A DNA stretch of 64,000 nucleotides from Ovis canadensis (taxonomy: Eukaryota > Chordata > Mammalia > Artiodactyla > Bovidae): the NCBI RefSeq assembly GCF_042477335.2, contig NC_091255.1, forward strand, positions 12,254,501 to 12,318,500. Reading direction: 5' to 3'. Below the pieces are notes generated by a model. It saw only the letters and a list, made by a program, of their open reading frames with translations, was not told the origin of the DNA and made no database searches. Of the stretch, positions 61,169-64,000 are shown one piece after another. Numbering within the stretch: position 1 is the stretch's first letter; every line of letters starts with the position of its first letter. Both the position numbers and the translations under genes were made by a program.

Positions 61169-62625
61169 ATATAGGTTTAAAGTCACTTAATGTTTTCTTA
61201 AGTCAAAGTTTCTTTAAGAGTAATTTTTAGTTTTCCTTTTCCATTCTTGTTGATATTGTTAAAAGGTTTGCTTGAGTCCAGAAATGAACTCCTTCCTTAC
61301 AACTGTTTAGTGAAGTCATTCATCAGGAAAGAAGCATTAGTCTAAGCAAGTCTGGTTAGAAAGATTGACTAACCATTGGCCTGGACCCAGAAAAAACTAT
61401 AACTGGGGTCAAAGTTCCTCTGGAAGACTCCTCCTGACTAGAAGACATGTTTTATTATTCCTTTTCTTTTTTTTTTTTCATCTCATAACAGCTGGAATAA
61501 TCTTGGATGAAAGCATTATTCAGCTTTAGGATTTGAGAAACTGCCATTGGTTGGTTTTTCAAGAACTGTGTTCTTAAGTTAGTATTGATATTAATATATC
61601 CCTGCCCTCAAAGGTTGAGAGATTCATAGGGAAATAGACATAGTATAACTCAGATTACATTGTCACACCGTGAAGGATCAGGGCCAAAGAAAGATTCCTG
61701 TAGCACAGAACACCTGGATATTGATAAAAGGATCAGACAGAGAACACAGGAAAGTATCTCAACAAAGCATATAACATTGTATATTGTCAGGCAATAAAAT
61801 ATTCAGAATAAAATTACACAGTAAATCTAGTACTGGGAAAGGTATCTCAGTGCTGACTGGGAACATTTTATATTTCTTTCACTCTCCCTAAAAATCTCAC
61901 CCATTACTCCTCTCTACCCCTAGGAACTTACCTCCTTATCTTTAGATCTTAAGTTAAACAGCAAGGTAATCAAAAGACTTTCATCTGAGAAGATTTCTTG
62001 ACCACTCAAGTCTGAAATCTGATCCATGTGTTTTCATAGAAGCCTCTATTTATTATACTGTATAGTATGACATTATACTTCAGTATTTATTATATTGTAT
62101 AATAATTGCCTCTTCACCTGCCATTCTCCACGTGTTTAACTTCTGTATGGGCAAGGCCTCTATCTTGTTTATCCCCACATTTTTTATACTTACTGTACAT
62201 TTTATGCAGTCAATAAGTATGCCAAAATACCTAATGAATAAATGTATGGGATATAAAATTGCATTAATATATGTATACAATTATGCACCTCCCTATGCAC
62301 ATACACACATCAACAGTGAATTTCTTATTTCTTTTATTTTTAGTACCTCTAGTGGATCTGGCATTTACTTAATGTAAAAAGTAAAAATTAAAGTATGCAA
62401 AGTGGGAGCTGCAAATCAGAGGCTGTCATTGGAGCATCTTGCTAAATAGGGTCTTGGTTAAAGGGAACAGTTATTGAAATTGTTTCAGATCTCAGCAATC
62501 ACTTAAGGAATAAACTTGGGCAGAATTAGGGCTTTACAAATTTCCTAAGTGAGACTGCATAAAGAACGCTGACTGCATCAATTAAGAGATGAATTCACAT
62601 GTAGGGACTTGAGTACATGTGTGGG
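61169..62625. other. Intergenic DNA with old-repeat traces
   Basis: A poly(T) lies near 61467-61479. An L2-like 3' phrase lies near 62140-62215 (gggcaaggcctctatcttgttt...cagtcaataagtatgcc). The frames 62080-62280 and 62132-62377 overlap on opposite strands and are not supported. Confidence 0.45.
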
Positions 62626-62829
62626 TTTAGTCGCTCAGTGGTGCCTGACTCTTTGAAACCCCATGAAATGTAGCCCATCGAGCTCCACTGTCCATGGGGA
62701 TTCTCCAGGCAAGAACACTGGAGTGGGTTTCCATGACCTTCTCCATGGGATCATCCCAACCCAGGGATCGAACCCAGATCTCCCTCATTGCAGGCAGGTT
62801 CTTTACCATCTAAGCCACTAGGGAAATCC
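62626..62829 (-). mobile_element. Bov-tA SINE
   Basis: Reverse complement, complete: agtcgctcagtggtgcctgactc, ggcaagaacactggagtggg, cagggatcgaacccag (B-box-like complement), head complement to ctagggaaatcc. Confidence 0.9.
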
Positions 62830-64000
62830 TTTGAATACAAAAGATGTCTTCTTTTCCTCTTTCCCAGCACCATACCATTAATAAACTAAAACTATCTTTA
62901 TTTGAAACTTAACTATATTATTTCTTGTTTCCAATTTCATTGCTTTGGTCTTGTCAGAAGATGTGAGTCTAGTTCCAAGGAGTCTAGTTCCACTACTTGA
63001 AACATCTAAGAAAAAAAGTAGCCACTTTGTAATACTTAAAAAAAAACAGGTGCCCTGATTAATCAGTTTTTTTCTTTCTGGGGAAGCTGACAGACACTCT
63101 GGTTACTAGGCAAAGGTTCATTTCTCATAACTAACAAGTATCATATCTCACATCATAAACTGAAGTATCAATACACAGCTCTCCATGAGGGTGAGCAAAG
63201 ACTTAAAGTGGCAGTGATAGAAGCTTGGCAGTAGGGGTGGGTGAGGGGACTTGGATGAAGGATAGTTATACAGGCACCTGGCAGACAAATGAAAGAAATG
63301 TTTGGGACCCTTCTCTCATTCTAACTGAGGCTCTGTAAACAGCATTTTGTCAACATACCCTGGAGCTCAGCTGTTCACCTGGTGGCAAGCACTGCTGGGA
63401 ATCTGAACAGCTGTGAGGAATTTTCCTGTTAACCTTGAACTGGCATTGGATGACAAGATGGTGAAGTATCAAAGCCCTCTTTGGTTCTCCTTTAAGTACT
63501 ATTGCCTGATGATTAAGCAAAGTGAGATTCAGGTCTTACAGCATGGCTGATTGGTCTAGGTGCTATGCCCTTTTTACTATATTATAGAATAGTGGAGAGG
63601 AGAGACAGTCTCTTCCCCTAGCACTTGAGAGTCCTTTAGCTCAGAAGTAGTGTTTTCTCTGCCTAAGGCTTTGCAGAGAGTGTGAGAAGACTGTGTCTTC
63701 TGTAATCTTGTGTAGTCAGCCAATCGGTGAGCGTCCAGAGACAGGTCTCTGGAACTGGTGGGGACATCCAAGAAGTATTGGCTAGTATTTTTATGTGGAA
63801 TAAGATTTTTCCCTACAATTTACAATGAGCAAGACTTTACAAGAAAACAGACAGCATGACCATAGGAAAAGTACTGAAACTTAAAGTCAGAGCAATTAAT
63901 TTGGGGTCTTATTCCTACTATGCTCTGACTTAGCTGATGACTGTGGGCAGTAAATGTAAGTGTTTAGTTTGAGTTGTGCCATTTGTCGTGTTCTGATAAT
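62830..64000. other. Intergenic DNA, nothing recognised
   Basis: Unique sequence, slightly less AT-rich near 63200-63780. The frame 63577-63771 (-) has no recognisable domain. Confidence 0.45.

Overview
This window is nuclear DNA from a ruminant (cattle, buffalo, sheep, goat or a relative; I cannot tell which). The main evidence is the repeat content. There are many tRNA-Glu-derived Bov-tA and BOV-A2 SINEs, several BovB (RTE-clade) LINE copies with the 3' tail also called ART2A, young bovid L1 3' ends and one CHR-type cetartiodactyl SINE. Older mammalian MIR, L2, MER20-like and MER5A-like repeats are also present. Repeat family names come from memory of consensus sequences, not from a search.

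Only one real protein-coding gene is visible: an intact, intronless KIF2B (kinesin-13 microtubule depolymerase) on the + strand at 14040-16088. A CpG-rich block covers its upstream region and the first third of the ORF. A SINE with a perfect 15-bp target-site duplication lies just upstream, and a MER20-like element plus a BOV-A2 lie just downstream.

Layout: 1-13.5 kb is intergenic with scattered SINEs, MIRs and microsatellites. 13.5-16.9 kb is the KIF2B locus. 16.9-21.3 kb holds SINEs, a solo LTR, an old L1 and BovB tails. 21.3-27.8 kb is AT-rich and free of ruminant-specific retroelements. 28.5-29.8 kb is an L2 with a nested BovB tail. 33.2-39.7 kb is an old antisense L1 broken up by SINEs and by two BovB copies in inverted, 5'-to-5' arrangement. 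41.1-45.8 kb holds two sense BovB copies, one with an inverted 5' segment (twin-priming signature) and a nested BOV-A2. 48.5-54.2 kb holds three antisense BovB copies and an antisense LTR. 54.2-64 kb is intergenic with scattered SINEs.

The genes do not form a pathway: this is one retrocopy-type gene in a gene-poor, repeat-rich region. Nearly all other open reading frames of 60-240 codons fall inside repeats (frames of BovB, L1 or SINEs), inside the GC-rich KIF2B region in other frames, or in AT-rich DNA without coding character. I did not find a convincing new biological system. The more informative observations concern retroelement structure and the KIF2B flanks.
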